The notes below the pieces were generated by a model, which saw nothing but the letters and a program-made list of their open reading frames with translations, searched no databases and had not been told where the DNA came from. Source: Rhineura floridana (lineage: Eukaryota > Chordata > Lepidosauria > Squamata > Rhineuridae). From it: a stretch of DNA of 64,000 nt. Position numbers and translations under genes: made by a program. Position 1 is the first letter of the stretch; each line of letters opens with the position of its first letter. Where the stretch lies: contig NC_084484.1 in NCBI RefSeq assembly GCF_030035675.1, positions 188,172,934-188,236,933 of the forward strand, given 5' to 3'. This document shows, piece by piece, positions 40,217-51,750 of the stretch.

Positions 40217-43200
40217 TTAAAATGCCTGGGAGCATAAGAAGGTCTTTACCTGGTGCCGGAAAGATAATGTAGGCGCCAGGTGTACCTCTTTGGGGAGGCT
40301 ATTCCACAACTCGTGGGCCACCACAGAAAAGGCCCTAGATCTAGTAACCACCCTCCGGGTTTCACGATGGGTTGGTACCCGGAGGAGGGCCTTAGATGCT
40401 GAACGAAGTGAGCAGGTAGGTTCATAGCAGGAGAGGCGTTCCACCAGGTATTGCGGTCCCACGCCATGTAAGGCTTTATAGGTCATAACCAGCACCTTGA
40501 ATCTCGCCCGGAAGCAAATAGGTAGCCAGTGCAGGCGAGCCAGAACAGGAGTTATGTGCGAAGACCGACTGGTCCTCGTCAATAGTCTAGCTGCTGCGTT
40601 CTGCACTAGCTGAAGCTTCCGGACTGTTTTCAAGGGCAGCCCTACGTAGAGTGCATTACAGTAATCCAATCTCGAAGTTACCAGAGCATGAACAACTGAG
40701 GCAAGGTCGTCGCCATCCAGATAGGGGCGTAGTTGGGCTACCAAACGGAGATGGTAAAACGCGTTCCGTGCCACCGAGGCCACTTGAGCCTCAAGAGACA
40801 AGGAAGGGTCAAAAAGGACCCCCAAACTACGGACCTGTTCTTTCAGGGGGAGTGTAACCCCGTCCAGAACAGGATGCACATCCACCATCTGAGCGGGGAA
40901 GGCGTTCACCAACAGTGTCTCAGTCTTGTCTGGATTTAGTCTCAGTTTATTAGCTCTCATCCAGTCCATTATCGCGGTCAGGCAACGGTTCAGCACATCA
41001 ACAGACTCACCTGAAGAAGATGAAAAGGAGAAATAGAGTTGCGTGTCATCAGCATACTGATGACAACGCACTCCAAAACTCCTGATGACCGCACCCAGAG
41101 GCTTCATGTAGATGTTAAAAAGCATGGGGGACAAAACCGACCCCTGTGGGACTCCACAATGGAGAGTCCAGGGTGTTGAGTAATGTTCCCCAAGCACTAC
41201 CTTCTGGCGACGATCCGCGAAGTAGGAGCGGAACCACTGCCAAGCAGTACCCCCAACTCCCAACTCCGCGAGTCTCCCCAGAAGGATACCATGGTCGATG
41301 GTATCAAACGCCGCTGAGAGATCAAGGAGAATCAACAAAGTCACACTTCCCCTATCCCTCTCCCGACAAAGGTCATCATACAGAGCGACCAAGGCTGTTT
41401 CAGTGCCGAAACCGGGCCTAAAACCGGATTGAAACGGATCCAGATAATCAGTTTCATCCAAGAGCACCTGGAGCTGGTTAGCAACCACCCGCTCCAAAAC
41501 CTTGCCCAAAAGGGGACATTCGCCACTGGTCTGTAGTTGTTCAAATTATCTGGGTCCAGGGAAGGTTTCTTTAAAAGAGGTCTCACTATTGCCTCCTTGC
41601 GGCTACTAGGGACTACTCCCTCTCTCAAGGAGACATTAACCACTTCCTTGGCCCAGCCGGTGGTTCCAGCCCTGGTAGCTTTCACTAGCCAAGATGGGCA
41701 AGGATCCAGAGCAGACATGGTTGCCCAGACCATTCCAAGCACCTTGTCCACTTCCTCGAGCTGCATCAACTGAAACTCATCCAATAATAAAGGACAAGGC
41801 CGTGCTCTGGACACTTCACTGGATTCATCTGTCACAACGTCGGAGTCTAAGTCCCTACGGAAGCAAGCAATCTTATTTTGAAAGTGTCCAGCAATTTCGT
41901 TGCAGCGGGCTTCAGATGTTTCTATAATATCGTGAGGGCCAGAGTGTAAAAGCCCCCGCACAACTTTAAAAAGCTCCGCTGGGCAGCATAAGGATGACCT
42001 AATAGAGGCAGCGAAATAAAGTTTTTTCGCTGTCCTTACCGCTTTCATATAAAACTTATTGGTGGCACTTACCAAAGCATGGTTACATTCGTTGGGAGTT
42101 CGCCTCCATCTGCACTCCAGCCTCCTCCTCTCTTGTTTCATCACTCTCAGCTCCGGGGTATACCACGGAGCTGTATGAGCTCTACATCGGAGGGGGCATG
42201 CAGGAGCGATCGTGTCAATAGCCCGAGTCATCTCCGTATTCCACAGTGCGACCAGGGCCTCGACAGGAGCACCAGTCTTATCAGCCGGAAAATCTCCCAG
42301 GGCCCTCTGAAAACCAAGAGGATCCATCAGACTCCGGGAGCGGACCAACCTAATAGGTCCTCCACCTTTGCAGAGGGGAAGAGCTACTGTAAGTCTAAAT
42401 CTCAACAAGCGGTGATCTGTCCATGACAATGGGGTAGATGAAAAACATCCCACCTCCAGATCACCATCTCCATGACCAGTGGCGAAGATCAAATCAAGAG
42501 TGTGTCCCGACACATGCGTTGGGCCAGTAGAAAATTGAGACAGCCCCATGGTTGTCATGGAGGCAATGAAGTCCTGAGCTGCACCAGATAAGACAGCCTC
42601 GGCATGGACATTGAAATCCCCCAGTACCAAAAGTCTAGGGGATCTCAATAGTACCTCCAAGACTATCTCCGTCAGCTCAGCTAAGGAAGCTGTTGGGCAG
42701 CAAGGTGGACGGTACACCAACAGTATTCCTAGTCTGTCTCCCTGGCCCAATACAAGGTGGAGACACTCCAGACCAGTCGCCGCCTGGACAGGGTGCTGTG
42801 TGAGAGGGAAAGTACTCCTATAGACCACAGTAACTCCCCCTCCCCGGCCCTCAGATCTACCACAGTGCAGAACCGCATACCCGGGTGGGCAAAGCTGGGA
42901 AAGAGCAACTCCTCCCTGATCACCTACCCAGGTCTCGGTTATACATGCCAGATCGGCACTCTCCTCCAGAATTAAATCATGGACAAGGGAGGTTTTATTA
43001 TGTACCGACCTGGCATTCAAGAGCAGCACGTGGAGATCCGAGAGCTGGCTGATAGGACAACCAGCAATCCTGTGGGTAAGAGGAGAACCGGAACAAGGCA
43101 CAGACACAACTTGTCTGGGACGAGTTCCCCTTACCTGGCCAGTTCTCCTCCTAACACCAAACCTCCCATTACCCGTCACTACGTTAATTGGGGCCCCCGA

Positions 43201-43293
43201 GAGTCCCCCCACGAAGGATGGAATCCTTTCTCCCAGGCACATAACAAAAATACACAAATACACATACACAAAACAATCATACAAATCATTCAC
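40217..43293 (-). pseudogene. L2 LINE endonuclease/reverse transcriptase, one frameshift
   Basis: Two overlapping open frames (650 and 430 codons; overlap 41341-41509) together cover APE-type endonuclease, linker and RT. The endonuclease has GDFN and the ending SWTDH; the RT has LSAAFDTIDH, GVPQGS and YADD. The tail ends HQVKTFLCSQAF. The N-terminal initiator is uncertain. Confidence 0.88.
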
Positions 43294-43389
43294 ACCACAC
43301 TAATCCACACACACGGAACACACAGAACAACAACCACACAAACACAATTAATAATAATTAAAAAAGCAAAAAAGAAAGCAATAGCAACA

Positions 43390-44800
43390 GCAGCAGCAGC
43401 AGCCTCTCCTTCCCTTGGGCGATGGTCTCTTCTTCCTGCAGGCACTGGGTCTCCCAGGCCACCTCAGGCAGCCAGCTTATGTATCCCTCCCAAGAGGGAC
43501 AGGTGGTAGCAATCAGTCCTGGCTGGCTGGGTACCTGGGGCCTGGTCCTGTAGGATGCAGATCTGCCAGGCAGAAGTCCCACAGGGAAGGGTGGTGGAGG
43601 TGGTGATCCCACAGCAGCAGCAGCAGCAGACTCTCCTTCCCTGGGCGGCGATGTTCTCTTCCTGCAGGCCCTGGGTCTCCCAGGCCACCCCAGCCAGCCG
43701 GCTTATGTATCCCTCCCAAGAGGGACAGGGGGTAGCAATCAGTCCTAGCTGGCTGGGTACCTGGGGTCTGGTCCTGCAGGATGCAGGTCCACCAGGCAGA
43801 AGTCCCACAGGGAAGGGTGGTGGAGGTGGTGATCTCACAGCAGCAGCAGCAGCAGACTCTCCTTCCCTGGGCGGCGATGTTCTCTTCCTGCAGGCCCTGG
43901 GTCTCCCAGGCCACCCCAGCCAGCCGGCTTATGTATCCCTCCCAAGAGGGACAGGGGGTAGCAATCAGTCCCAGCCGGCTGGATACCTGGGGCCTGGTCC
44001 TGTAGGATGTAGGTCCAGCAGGCAGAAGTCCCACAGGGAAGGGTGGTGGAGGTGGTGATCCCACAGCAGCAGCAGCAGACTCTCCTTCCCTGGGTGGCGA
44101 TGTTCTCTTCCTGCAGGCCCTGGGTCTCCCAGGCCACCTCAGCCAGCCGGCTTATGTATCCCTCCATAGAGGGACAGGTGGTAGCAATCAGTTCCAGCTG
44201 GCTGGGTACCTGGGGCCTGGTCCTGCAGGATGCAGGTCTGCCAGGCAGAAGTCCCACAGGGAAGGGTGGTGGAGGTGGTGATCCCACAGCAGCAGCAGCA
44301 GCAGCAGCAGACTCTCCTTCCCTGGGCGGTGATGTTCTCTTCCTGCAGGCCCTGGGTCTCCCAGGCCACCCCAGCCACCCAAGAGGGACAGGTGGTGAGA
44401 ATCAGTCCTAGCTGGCTGGGTACCTGGGGCCTGGTCCTGCCAGGCAGAAGTCCCACAGGGAAGGGTGGTGGAGGTGGTGGTCCCACAGCAGCAGCAGCAG
44501 TAGCACAGTAGCAACAGCAGCAGCCTCTCCTTCCCTTGGGCAATGGTCTCTTCTTCCTGCAGGCCCTGGGTCTCCCAGGCCAACTCAGCCAGCCGGCTTA
44601 TGTATCCCTCCCAAGAGGAACAGGTGGTGAGAATCAGCCCTAGCTGGCTGGGTACCTGGGGCCTGGTCCTGCCAGGCAGAAGTCCCACAGGGAAGGGTGG
44701 TGGAGGTGGTGGTCCCACAGCAGCAGCAGTAGCACAGTAGCAACAGCAGCAGCCTCTCCTTCCCTTGGGCGATGGTCTCTTCTTCCTGCAGGCACTGGGT
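43390..44800 (-). repeat. Tandem repeat, unit about 226 bp, 6-7 copies, in the L2 5' section
   Basis: The marker 'ctctcctt' recurs at 43404, 43631, 43857, 44080, 44312, 44525 and 44754 (steps 227, 226, 223, 232, 213, 229). Each unit carries a (CAG)n run of 4-8 and 'ccctgggtctcccaggccac' or a close variant. The open frames in it on both strands come from this repetition. Confidence 0.93.
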
Positions 44801-44815
44801 CTTTGGCACTTGTGG

Positions 44816-45955
44816 TTTAGCCTGTGGTAATTTTGCCCTTCTGAATTTATCTCCTGTGCCCCTGCTCTCACAATGCCTTCTTCTGGGCCTACCCCTTTTA
44901 AAATTTCCTCATTTCTTTGGTCTTTATCCCAGGGGGGTTTATTCCAAACCGGACCTTCCTCAGCTCCTGTAGGGTTTCCCCCCTCAGTCAGTTTAAAAGC
45001 TTCTCTGCCATCTTTTTAATTTTAAGTGCCAGCCGTCTGGTTCCATTCTGGTTCAAGTGGAGCCCGCCCCTTTTGTACAGGCACGGCTTGTTCCAAAATG
45101 TTCCCCAGTGCCTAACAAATCTAAACCCTTCCACCCGACACCATCGTCTCATCCACGCATTGAGACTGCAAAGCTGTGCCTGTCTGGCTGGTCCTGTGCG
45201 TGGAACTGGTAGCATTTCAGAGAAAGCTACCTTGGAGGTCCTGGCTTTCAGCATCCTACCTAGCAACCTAAATTTTGCTTCCAGGACCTCACGGCCGCAT
45301 TTCTCCATGTCATTGGTGCCAGCATGCACCACGACCACTGACTCCTCCCCAGCACTGTCTACCAATCTTCCAATGTTTAGCTTCATTGGATGTCCACGCG
45401 GTCTAGTGTCATGAGACACGGAGAAAAACTTTTCCCTATCCACTTTCTCCATGCCATGCATAATTTTTTCCACTTCTATGTCACCTCTGACTCTCTAATT
45501 CTCTAAAGGGAAAAGCCCTAAATGCAGCAACTTTTCTTCATAGGAGAGTCGCTACTTCTTCTTGATCATCCTGGTTGCCCTTTTCTGAGCCTTTTCCAAC
45601 TCCACAATCGTCTTTGAGGTGAGGCAACCAGAACTGTACACAATATTCCAAATGCAGCCACACCATAGATTTATATAAGCATTATGATGTCAGCAGTTTT
45701 ATTTTCAATGCTGTTCCTAATGATCGCAAGCATGGAATTCGCATTTTTCACAGCTGCTGCACACTGGGCCAAGGTCTTCATCCAGCGATCTACTATGACC
45801 CCAAAGTCATATTCTTGGTCAGTCACCACTAGCTCAGCCCCCATGAGCACATATGTGAAATTAAGATATTTTGCTCCAATATGCATCACTTTTCACTTGT
45901 TTACATTGAATTGCATTTGCCATAGAGCAGTAACCAGTGCTCTATTCAGCACCAG
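44816..45955 (-). mobile_element. CR1 LINE, 5' section with ORF1 esterase region, then older CR1 RT
   Basis: Minus strand 45400-44988: SVVVVHAGTNDMEKCGREVL, GRMLKARTSKVAFSEMLPVP, GLHLNQNGTRRLALKIKKMA, the SGNH/GDSL-like esterase of CR1 ORF1. 45480-45955 is a CR1 RT/thumb piece (MMHIGAKYLNFTYVLMGAEL). The first part plausibly continues the CR1 at 38950-40000. Confidence 0.78.
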
Positions 45956-46318
45956 TTAGGTCTCATCTTGAGTACTGCATCCAATTCTAGACACTGCACT
46001 TTAAGAAGGATGAAGATAAACTGGTTCAAAGGAGGGCAACAAGAGGAGTGGAAACAAAACCCTATGAGGAGAAAAGACTGAGTGGTGATATGAAAGCACT
46101 TGTAAGGTTGTCCCACGGAGGCTTGCCAGGATCTCTTCTCAATCAACCCAGAGTGCAGGACATGGAATAAGGGGCTCAAATTACAGGAAGCCACATTTTG
46201 GCTGAACATCAGAAAAACGTCCTTATTATTAGGGCAATCTGACAATGGAATCAATAACCTAGGGAGGTGGTGGGTATACCGTTGGGTATACTTTTATTTG
46301 GATTCCTGCATTGAGGAC
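45930..46318 (+). mobile_element. CR1 3' fragment
   Basis: 'tcttgagtactgcatccaat', 'gcaggacatggaataagggg', 'cttggattcctgcattgag'-like 3' end; cut by the LTR element that follows. Confidence 0.65.
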
Positions 46319-46985
46319 TGTGATGTTCCTATATTAATGTATATATGGTAAGTGTTGGTTGTTTAGAAGATACATGGTAAGTGGAGTGAAAGAGGAGGGG
46401 GAGTGAATGGGCAGTAGAATGCTAGATGATTGGCTGAGTGTTTAAAATGGCTGAACGTATAAAAGGAAGAGTGAGAGTGGAATCTGGGGGGAGAAGAGAA
46501 ACAGTGGGTTGTTTGGTGGGTTTGAGAGAGTGGTTTGCCAGGAGAGAGTGGAGGAGGGGGGTGGAGTTCGGATTAGTATTGAGTAAAACCATATGCTTAT
46601 GTGCCTTAAGAAGAAATCTTGTTAATCTTGTTAGCTTTGTTATCTTTAATAAATACTTAATTTGGTTTACCAAAGGCCTGATCCTTGGCTGGGGTTTCAC
46701 AGACCAGAAGGGAGGGTAAGGTAATGACCAAGGCTGAAGGGGAACTGTAACAAATGGTGGCAGCGGTGAAGAGAATAACAATACCAGTATTCAGAGTCTC
46801 TGGGAATACTAGTATTAGGACGTGACTGGTGGTTGCCTAGCAGGGGGATCTGTTGAGATTTGTGCTAGAGCGGGGAGAGAAACAATAAAAAAGGACAGTC
46901 CGGACTGGTGGAGTCCCTGGTGGTGCCTAGTGACAGGCAGTAGCCACGCGCAGGTAGGAACCTGACAGGGAGAGCCAGGGAAGGG
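46319..46985 (+). mobile_element. LTR with downstream leader (retroviral/LTR-retrotransposon fossil)
   Basis: A block of about 430 bp that begins TG and ends CA (46319-46752), with a TATA-like box ('tataaaagg') and a poly(A) signal ('aataaa') in U3-R-U5 order. It is followed by 'tggtggcagcggtg', which looks like a primer-binding site, and an untranslated leader to about 46985. No internal genes and no second LTR in this window; it is a broken remnant inserted in a CR1. Family (ERV or Gypsy-type) not settled. Confidence 0.6.
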
Positions 46986-46989
46986 TGCC

Positions 46990-47606
46990 ACAAGGACCCT
47001 TTCAGCTCTACCATTCTCTGGTTCTGTTAGTCCCCCAAGGATCAGTACTGGGGTCTGTGCTTTTAAAACTTGCTCATAAACCATCTTGTTTGGTGGTGAT
47101 ACTACATAGTTCAGTGTTATTAAAATATTTGCATTGCAAAGAGCTCCAAAATGATATCTCTAAACTGAGTGAATGGGTGGTAAAGTGGCAGATGCAATTC
47201 AATGTAAAGTGATGCATATTGGAGGAAATAATCTTATTTTCACAAATACTCTCATGAGGTCTGAATGAACTGGTGGTGACTGAGGAGCAAAACCTTGGGG
47301 TTGAAGTGGAAAGCTCCGTGAAGATGTCAACCCAGTGTGCAGCAAAGGCACATTCCATGCTAGAAATCTTTAGGAAAGGTATTGAAAATAAAAGTGCCGT
47401 TATCATAATATTATTATATACATCTATGGTGTGACCATGTTTGGAATACTGTACGTATACAGTTCTGGTCACCTAACCCCAAAAAGGGTATTGTATGGCT
47501 GGAAAAGGGCAACCAGAATGATCAAGGGGATGGAGCAACTCCCCTATGAAGAGAGGTTGCGGCGTTTGAGGCTTTTTAGTTTAGAGAAAAGGCAACTCAG
47601 AGGTCA
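46990..47606 (+). mobile_element. CR1 RT fragment
   Basis: 'gtcccccaaggatcagtact' (PQGSVLG), 'NDISKLSEWVVKWQMQFNVK', then '[20 protein letters not shown]'. Many frame breaks. Confidence 0.75.
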
Positions 47607-47916
47607 TTTGTTGTTGTTATGTGCCTTCAAGTCGATTACGACTTATGGCGACCCTATGAATCAGTGACCTCCAACAGCATCTGTCATGAACCACCCTGTT
47701 CAGATCTTGTAAGTTCAGGTCTGTGGCTTCCTTGATGGAATCAATCCATCTCTTGTTTGGCCTTCCTCTTTTTCCACTCCCTTCTGTTTTTTCCAACATT
47801 ATGGTCTTTTCTAAATGGATCATGTCTTCTCATGATGTGTCCAAAGTATGATAACCTCAGTTTCATCATTTTAGCATCTAATGATAGTTCTGGTTTAATT
47901 TGTTCTAACACCCAAT
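47607..47916 (-). mobile_element. BovB LINE, 3' part left of the TIR transposon
   Basis: Minus strand: [57 protein letters not shown] and the short tail. It stops inside the word 'cccaat' at 47916 and continues at about 54152. Confidence 0.85.
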
Positions 47917-48055
47917 CACAGCCCAACAAAAAAAATAATTTTTTTTTAGTTGCCAAGGATGTTTGAATGACTTTAGGGTATTTTGGGGGTGCTAAATCCA
48001 AAAATGACATTAGTCTTGCCGAATTGGCTCTAGTTTTTGAGATAATGGATAACCC
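47917..48055 (+). repeat. Left terminal inverted repeat of the DNA transposon
   Basis: Pairs with 54026-54151 reverse-complemented. The innermost 30 bp (ttggctctagtttttgagat…) match almost perfectly; the outer part has small gaps and an A/T run. Confidence 0.85.
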
Positions 48056-48252
48056 TCAAATGACGATTGTACCCCAATACGACCTGTAGCTGCTGACATA
48101 TGCAGCAGGGTTTGGTCTGTCTTTCTACTCTTGAACATTGTTTTGCAAGTTTATCCATTGCATATAATATCATATTAATACTTTTTTTTTTTTTGAAGAG
48201 GAATGAGTTCGTCACGAAGAGGCTGCTTAAACAATCCTAATGCATTTTGCTA

Positions 48253-48460
48253 CAGTACGGCCCCGCTTATATGGCGGGTTCTGTTCTGGACCCCCGCCAT
48301 AAAGCGGAAAACACTGTAAAGCGGAACCCCATTGACTTTAATGGGCCGCATCACGCAAAAATGACGCAAAAGCAGCAAAATCGGCTTCAAAATTGAAAAC
48401 GAAAGCCGCCGCATTAGCGGAACGCCAGGAAGCGGAGCGCCGGTAAGCGGGGCCCTACTG
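48253..48460. mobile_element. Tigger/pogo-like MITE with TA target duplication
   Basis: Begins CAGTACGGCCCCGCTTAT and ends AAGCGGGGCCCTACTG, inverted ends of about 18 bp resembling Tigger 'CAGTAGTCCCCCCTTATCCG'. TA on both sides (48251-48252, 48461-48462). 208 bp, non-coding. Confidence 0.85.
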
Positions 48461-48733
48461 TACGTTTGTGGCGAATACACTCTGCAAAAACAAAGAAAAA
48501 ACATCACTGACTTTGTAAAACAAGCATATCTTGCTTATTTTGGAGTGAAGCTTGGGCTCCCCATAAGGTTTGCAAAACCTGTGTAGAGTGCCTACGACAG
48601 TGGAAAAATGGAGAAAGGAAACGTTTAAACTTTGGTGCGCCTGTGGTGTGGAGAGAGCTGCAAAACCATCACGATGATTGTTATTTTTGTGTCGTGAATG
48701 TGAAAGGCTTCAATCGCTACAAGAAACATAAGT

Positions 48734-49234
48734 TTACCAGTGGTTTGCCGGGCCCAATTCAAGGTGTTGACCTTTAAAACCCTATACGGTTTTGGCCCAG
48801 TATATCTGAAGGACCGCCTCCAGTATCACCAATCAGGCCATCTTACAAGATCAGCCACACAGGACCTCCTCTCGATCCCACCAGTCAAAACAGCTAGGCT
48901 GGTGCGGACCAGGGAGAGGGCGTTCTCGGTGTTGGCCCCCACCCTCTGGAACTCTCTCCCTTATGATCTTCGGCATGCCGCCTCCCTGATGACTTTCCGC
49001 CGAGCGTTAAAGACCTGGCTCTTCAGGCAGGCCTACAGAGTCTTTGGGGTGGATTAGATTAGTTTTTTGGGTTAATTAATTGATGTATTGATGTTATTAA
49101 TTGATGAGTTTGTTTTGGACTGTATATTGTATTTTATCATGCTGTTGTAAGTCGCCTAGAGTGTCCGTGAATTCGGACAGATAGGCGACTAACAAATACA
49201 ATTTTATTATTATTATTTTATTACTATTATTATT
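48734..49234 (+). mobile_element. L2-type LINE 3' fragment
   Basis: FKVLTFKTLYGFGPVYLKDR, LLSIPPVKTARLVRTRERAF, ALKTWLFRQAYRVFGVD, then a 3'UTR with 'ttgtaagtcgcctagagtgt' and an (ATT)n tail. Flanked by ataagt (48728-48733, 49235-49240), a likely 6-bp target duplication. The coding frame is still open over 105 codons. Confidence 0.85.
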
Positions 49235-49768
49235 ATAAGTGGGAGTATCCTGATTTGGACTCAGCAAGGCGACCTGTGCCACACGGCGAAGACGTTCCCA
49301 TACCAGTGTTTACCTCACTGCCTGACCTTCCATTGTCAGATGTCGAAGAAATGCTGGACGTGGAGTGTAGCACAGGTGGTAGCCCTGGAAGTGGATATGA
49401 AGAAGCTTTTCAACACCTGAGCAGTTCTCCCAAAAAGAACTCAATGATCTGATACGAGACCTCAGTCTGTCAAAGCAAGCATCTGAACTTTTAGCATCCA
49501 GGCTAATGGAAAAGAACTGTCTACAGCCGGAAGCTAACATAACAGCTTATCGGACAAGAGAGGAGGGACTTCTTCAATACTTCAGCCAAGATGAAGAACT
49601 TGTATACTGCAATAACATTTCTGGACTTCTTCTCCAAATAGGACTACCGGAATATCGACCAGAAGATTGGCGACTTTTTATGACAGCTCCACCAGAAGCT
49701 TGAAATGTGTTTTATTGCACAATGGTAACTGCTATGCATCTCTTCCAATTGCTCACTCAACAAAACTT

Positions 49769-51750
49769 TTTTTTTTTTTTTTTTTTTTAGATTTTCATAA
49801 AACATACAAGACAAAATCATAAAACATTCAAAGACAAAAAACAAAATCAAAAATAGTTAAACAAAAAGAAAAAAAGAAAAAAAAAAACAAAAATAAAAAA
49901 TAAAGAGTAAAATATTGACTTCCCATTTGTCAAAGATCAAATCAGTTATAAGTCTATAATATATAACAATCCTGTCTCTTAAGTCATATTATAAAATCAC
50001 TTTCCTCCAGTAGTTATCTTACTTAATCATCAAATCTCATAAACATTACTTTATTCTTTCCACAAAAAGTCAAAGAGAGGTTTCAATTCTTTAAGAAATA
50101 TATCTATCAATTTTTTTTTCCAGATAAGCATATCGATTAATCCATCTCATTACTAATTATGATAATCTTATTGTCATAACCATAGTCAAAATAAACATTT
50201 CAATTAATCCATCACATCAGAATCTGTTAGGTTCAATAATTTCAGTAGCCATTGTTCTATTATCTCTATTAGTTCCATTTTCCATCTTCCATCTTCAGTA
50301 GTCTTGTTAAGTCCAGTAATTTCAATATCCAATCTTCCATTATCAGTATTCCATAATAATCTTGCTGTCAAAGCCATAGTCATATAGTAAGAGTCTGATG
50401 GGGATTACCTCTATCCCAAATATTTTCTTGCCATCCATTCTGAATAGGTTGCTGAAATACTGCTGTAAAATCATATCTCTGTTCTTTTTTTCAAAATACA
50501 CTGGGTCATCTCTTAAAAGTTTTTCCATTGTCACATGGCTGCAGTTAATTCCATAGATTTTCTCTATATTGGGCTCCATCACATCATTCCAGTCCAGAAG
50601 ATTATCCATGCCATTGATAACTTTATCTCTAGAATCTTCATTCATTTCTTCAGAGATAACATTGAGTTCCAAACAATAGATTTTATTTCTAAAGTCCATA
50701 GACTCCAAATCTTGTTCCTGTTCCACGTTGGTTCCAATCTCCGGGATCTCCTCTCTCACAGGGACCCCTATTCCAGTCTCCAGGGTCACCTCTCTCACAG
50801 GGACCCCTGTTCCAATCTCCGGGGTCTCCTCTCTCACAGGGACCCCTTCCAGGGTCACCTCTCTCACAGGGACCCTTATATCTTTAATCTCCTGCTTCAT
50901 TTTACTCAATTCAATTTTCATTATCTCAATCTCATCCATTATTTTCTGAAACATAGTTATTTCCAGATTTTCAGCCACTTTCTTAATTGCCATTTTAAAA
51001 GAAAAATATAGGAAAACCACTTCTTATTTCAGCAACAATTGGGTTAATACTCCAAACTTGGTGACATCACAGTATAAACAGAGCAGACAGCCTTATCTCT
51101 CCAATAGTTAAGTAAACAAAATGCAGTTCCCAGGATCGAAACAATTAATGGCAATCGTCAAGAAACAGATTCGTCAAAATAAAATAGACCAAAAAGAGAG
51201 TAGTCTCAAAACAGTATAATATTTTTCAAAATAAAAATCTGGAATAGAAATCCCTCTTCTGTGTATATCTTTAGAATGCAAATCCAGGACAGCTTTTTGC
51301 AACAAAAACAGAGATAAGCTATTAATTAGTGCGTAGCAGAGAGAAGTTATGGCTCCCCAGTGAGATGTCAAAAACTGATCAATCTGGCAAATCTCTTTTA
51401 AACAGCAACAATTTAAGTCAAGTAAAAGAAAAATATAGAAAGAAGGGTGCTTGCCTGTTAGTGCGTTCTCTCTTAGAAGATAAGATGAACGTTCGCTTTA
51501 ACAGATAGAGCTTGCTGTTGAAAATCCGTCCCACCTTCGTCGGCTGGACCTCGTCCCATAAATTAATGAGATCTGGTCGTCCCAACAAAAATAGGCTTTG
51601 AGGTTAATCTCTTCGTTTCTCCCTACCCGGGAGAAGTTTAATCAGTCAAAAAAAAAAGAAAAAACTGACTGATATATCTGAATAAGCTTCTTTTGAGGCA
51701 GGAGCCCGTCTCAAAAGCAGGCACAGGCTAAGTCACCCTTCCCGGAAGTC
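49769..51750 (-). mobile_element. L1-like, ORF1-only (HAL1-like) retrotransposon with 17-bp target duplication
   Basis: The perfect 17-bp repeat ctcactcaacaaaactt at 49752-49768 and 51751-51767 flanks it. The minus strand ends in a poly(A) tract (T run 49769-49788). A GC-richer leader of about 750 bp, one open frame (50343-50993), then about 550 bp of AT-rich 3' region. No EN/RT sequence is present. The exact duplication and intact frame argue for a recent insertion. Confidence 0.85.
50343..50993 (-). CDS. L1-type ORF1 protein of the HAL1-like element
   Basis: 216 codons from ATG at 50993: a helical N-terminus (MAIKKVAENLEITMFQKIMD), four degenerate GVPVREETPEIGT-type repeats at about residues 38-85, then an RRM-like part (MDFRNKIYCLELNVISEEMN; INCSHVTMEKLLRDDPVYFE; KKNRDMILQQYFSNLF). 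This resembles L1 ORF1p RNA-binding domains but lacks much of the C-terminal domain. The frame is fully open. Confidence 0.7.
   Translation of the reverse strand: MAIKKVAENLEITMFQKIMDEIEIMKIELSKMKQEIKDIRVPVREVTLEGVPVREETPEIGTGVPVREVTLETGIGVPVREEIPEIGTNVEQEQDLESMDFRNKIYCLELNVISEEMNEDSRDKVINGMDNLLDWNDVMEPNIEKIYGINCSHVTMEKLLRDDPVYFEKKNRDMILQQYFSNLFRMDGKKIFGIEVIPIRLLLYDYGFDSKIIMEY

Larger units (their letters stand above)
40003..44815 (-). mobile_element. L2-type LINE, nearly intact, inserted in a CR1
   Basis: 3'UTR 40003-40216, EN+RT coding 40217-43293, 5' section 43294-44815 with tandem repeats. Endonuclease: LHVLLLNARSVHNKTSLVHD, CITETWVGDQGG, LLVLGDFNVHAE, SWTDHRLLRF. RT: DPFQSGFRPGFGTETALVAL, LLDLSAAFDTIDHGILLGRL, CGVPQGSVLSPMLFNIYMKP, YADDTQLYF. 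Only one break is visible, a single-nucleotide frameshift near 41510 (NVPFWARFW for the expected NVPFLGKVL). All catalytic motifs are kept, so this is the youngest-looking LINE here. Confidence 0.88.

Noticed and set aside
43390-44800. CRISPR-like array
   Set aside because: The units are contiguous 226-bp tandem repeats without unique spacers, in vertebrate DNA.
39975-44820. 'ggcacttgt' near both ends of the L2 as its target duplication
   Set aside because: The left copy lies about 25 bp outside the L2 tail within CR1 coding sequence, so it does not abut the element.
43381-44871. Several open frames of 100-227 codons on both strands, looking like a repetitive host protein
   Set aside because: They are all produced by the 226-bp DNA tandem repeat read in different frames, within the 5' section of an L2 element.
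44988-45473. Host-like SGNH/GDSL esterase frame
   Set aside because: It is the esterase domain of CR1 ORF1, next to other CR1 sequence.
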